Shown here: one piece after another, positions 5,315 through 6,151 of the stretch
Layout of the letters: every line of letters starts with the position of its first letter
Numbering within the stretch: position 1 is the first letter of the stretch
From: Nitrospirota bacterium
Lineage (GTDB): Bacteria; Nitrospirota; Thermodesulfovibrionia; Thermodesulfovibrionales; SM23-35
Direction: 5' to 3'
Assembly: GCA_018262395.1 (NCBI GenBank)
Contig: JAGSYM010000073.1
Span: forward strand, 1-6,151
DNA length: 6,151 nt
Position numbers and translations under genes: made by a program
The notes under the pieces: model-generated
What the model saw: the letters and a program-made list of their open reading frames with translations, nothing else
Told to the model about the DNA's origin: nothing
The model's database searches: none

Positions 5315-6151
5315 ATGACCACGCTCAAGAAGATATTAGACAGAATAGAAGAAAAGAAAAGTGATTATGAGCGCTATGACTTTTCACAGGTTGAATATTG
5401 CGCAATCATGACCTTTTTTGATCTTGCACAGGAGTTTGATGATATTGAGCATTATTATCATCTGTGCGTTGCCATTCCCAAAAGCTTCTTCAACCTCAAT
5501 GCCCGTTTTTACATTAAGGACTTCCAGTCGGGCACGCTGAAAGTTATCAGAAGCAGTAATGCGATAGATGATAGTTCTCATATACCATCTTTTGATGATG
5601 GAGGACTCTCTGCAGGCTATTATTATATGAATGGAAGCCTGATCCTGCCTGTCCGCGGGAAAACATCCCTTGTCGATCAATTGCCTTTCCCTGCGCAGGA
5701 TAACGTTCTTGGTTTCCTGGAGGTTTATCCTGTTGAGAATAGGAATGAACATACTGAGCTCTTTTTTGAGAAATATGCAAATCGAATCGGCTTTAACCTT
5801 CACAATAAATTCCTTGCAGAGAAAAATATCGAACACCTGAGGTTCATCCGCACTCTCGTTGCCGATATCGAGCATAATGTCATTGTCCCGAACATAATCT
5901 ATAAACTGTTCCTGAGAAGATTGAGAGGCAAGATCACTAAGAACAGGGAAATAGAGAACCTCCTCTCACAAGAGAGCAATAAGACACCTGCTGTTGAAAC
6001 CGCAATAGATAGTCTTTTGAAGGAAATGAATGAGGTCAACACGGGGTTGACAGAGGAATTGGAAAACATTGAAAAACACTATAAGAACATGAGCCTGTTC
6101 CTCGAAACCCTTTTCCGGAGAGATCACTTTGATCTGGGTAAGCTCACGCTC
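5315..6151 (+). CDS. Probable sensor histidine kinase with GAF-like domain (3'-truncated by window)
   Basis: An open frame of 279 codons runs from ATG 5315 to the last base of the window without a stop. There is no transmembrane segment, so it should be cytoplasmic. Residues 1-45 look helical. About 46-168 alternate strands and helices like a GAF sensory domain (conserved-looking pieces FYIKDF, SLILPVR and VLGFLEVYP). The helix 174-206 contains DIEHNVIVPN with His187 followed by a Pro, resembling the phospho-acceptor H-box of histidine kinases. A charged helical stretch about 210-268 follows, where the second dimerisation helix would be expected. The ATP-binding domain would lie beyond the window, so the kinase call rests on the H-box and layout. 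An in-frame TGA at 5291-5293 limits upstream starts; no Shine-Dalgarno is obvious. Ligand and partner regulator are unknown. Confidence 0.65.
   Translation, partial: MTTLKKILDRIEEKKSDYERYDFSQVEYCAIMTFFDLAQEFDDIEHYYHLCVAIPKSFFNLNARFYIKDFQSGTLKVIRSSNAIDDSSHIPSFDDGGLSAGYYYMNGSLILPVRGKTSLVDQLPFPAQDNVLGFLEVYPVENRNEHTELFFEKYANRIGFNLHNKFLAEKNIEHLRFIRTLVADIEHNVIVPNIIYKLFLRRLRGKITKNREIENLLSQESNKTPAVETAIDSLLKEMNEVNTGLTEELENIEKHYKNMSLFLETLFRRDHFDLGKLTL

Noticed and set aside
5384..5875. 163-codon ORF on the minus strand
   Set aside because: It lies wholly antisense to the 279-codon kinase frame, which carries recognisable domain features and no stops. The minus-strand translation has no family resemblance.
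1..6151. CRISPR array, tRNA or rRNA genes, transposase, toxin-antitoxin or defence genes
   Set aside because: No regularly spaced repeats, RNA gene signatures or relevant protein motifs were seen on either strand. The window is accounted for by housekeeping and regulatory genes.

Overview
The window is ordinary bacterial chromosome of moderate GC content, densely coded on the + strand. Its core is a cell-division and cell-wall-remodelling cluster, ftsE-ftsX-envC-ctpA. It is flanked upstream by the tail of a transketolase gene and downstream by a nitroreductase-family gene and the first part of a probable sensor histidine kinase. Envelope-remodelling genes with a periplasmic LytM protein point to a Gram-negative bacterium. 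The palindromic intergenic repeat starting CTGTCATTCCCG and the kinase type recall Nitrospirota and Desulfobacterota-like genomes, but this taxonomic guess comes from memory and is weak.

Layout. 1-251: C-terminal 82 codons of a transketolase C-terminal segment. 252-483: intergenic, with a 99-bp imperfect palindrome (322-420) whose left half can fold into a terminator-like structure. 484-3191: ftsE, ftsX and envC, tightly coupled (ftsE and ftsX abut, ftsX and envC overlap by 3 nt). 3211-4524: ctpA, 19 nt further on with a strong ribosome-binding site. 4525-4630: a 14-bp tandem duplication, a probable weak intrinsic terminator and an AT-rich leader. 4631-5251: nitroreductase-family protein. 5315-6151: 5' part of a GAF-like/histidine kinase gene that runs off the window end.

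How the genes fit together. FtsE (cytoplasmic ATPase) and FtsX (membrane subunit) form the FtsEX complex, a type VII-type mechanotransmitter rather than a transporter. EnvC is exported, has a long coiled coil and ends in a LytM domain in which every expected zinc-ligand position is substituted. That is the signature of a regulator that binds FtsX and activates peptidoglycan amidases rather than cutting the wall itself. CtpA is a periplasmic PDZ/S41 serine protease with an intact Ser-Lys-Gln catalytic set, and plausibly controls the level of cell-wall hydrolases. No cognate amidase gene lies in the window.

I found no convincing novel system. The items most worth a second look are the palindromic repeat, the degenerate LytM domain beside a protease, the unusual H-box of the kinase, and a 21-codon ORF that exactly bridges the nitroreductase and kinase genes.
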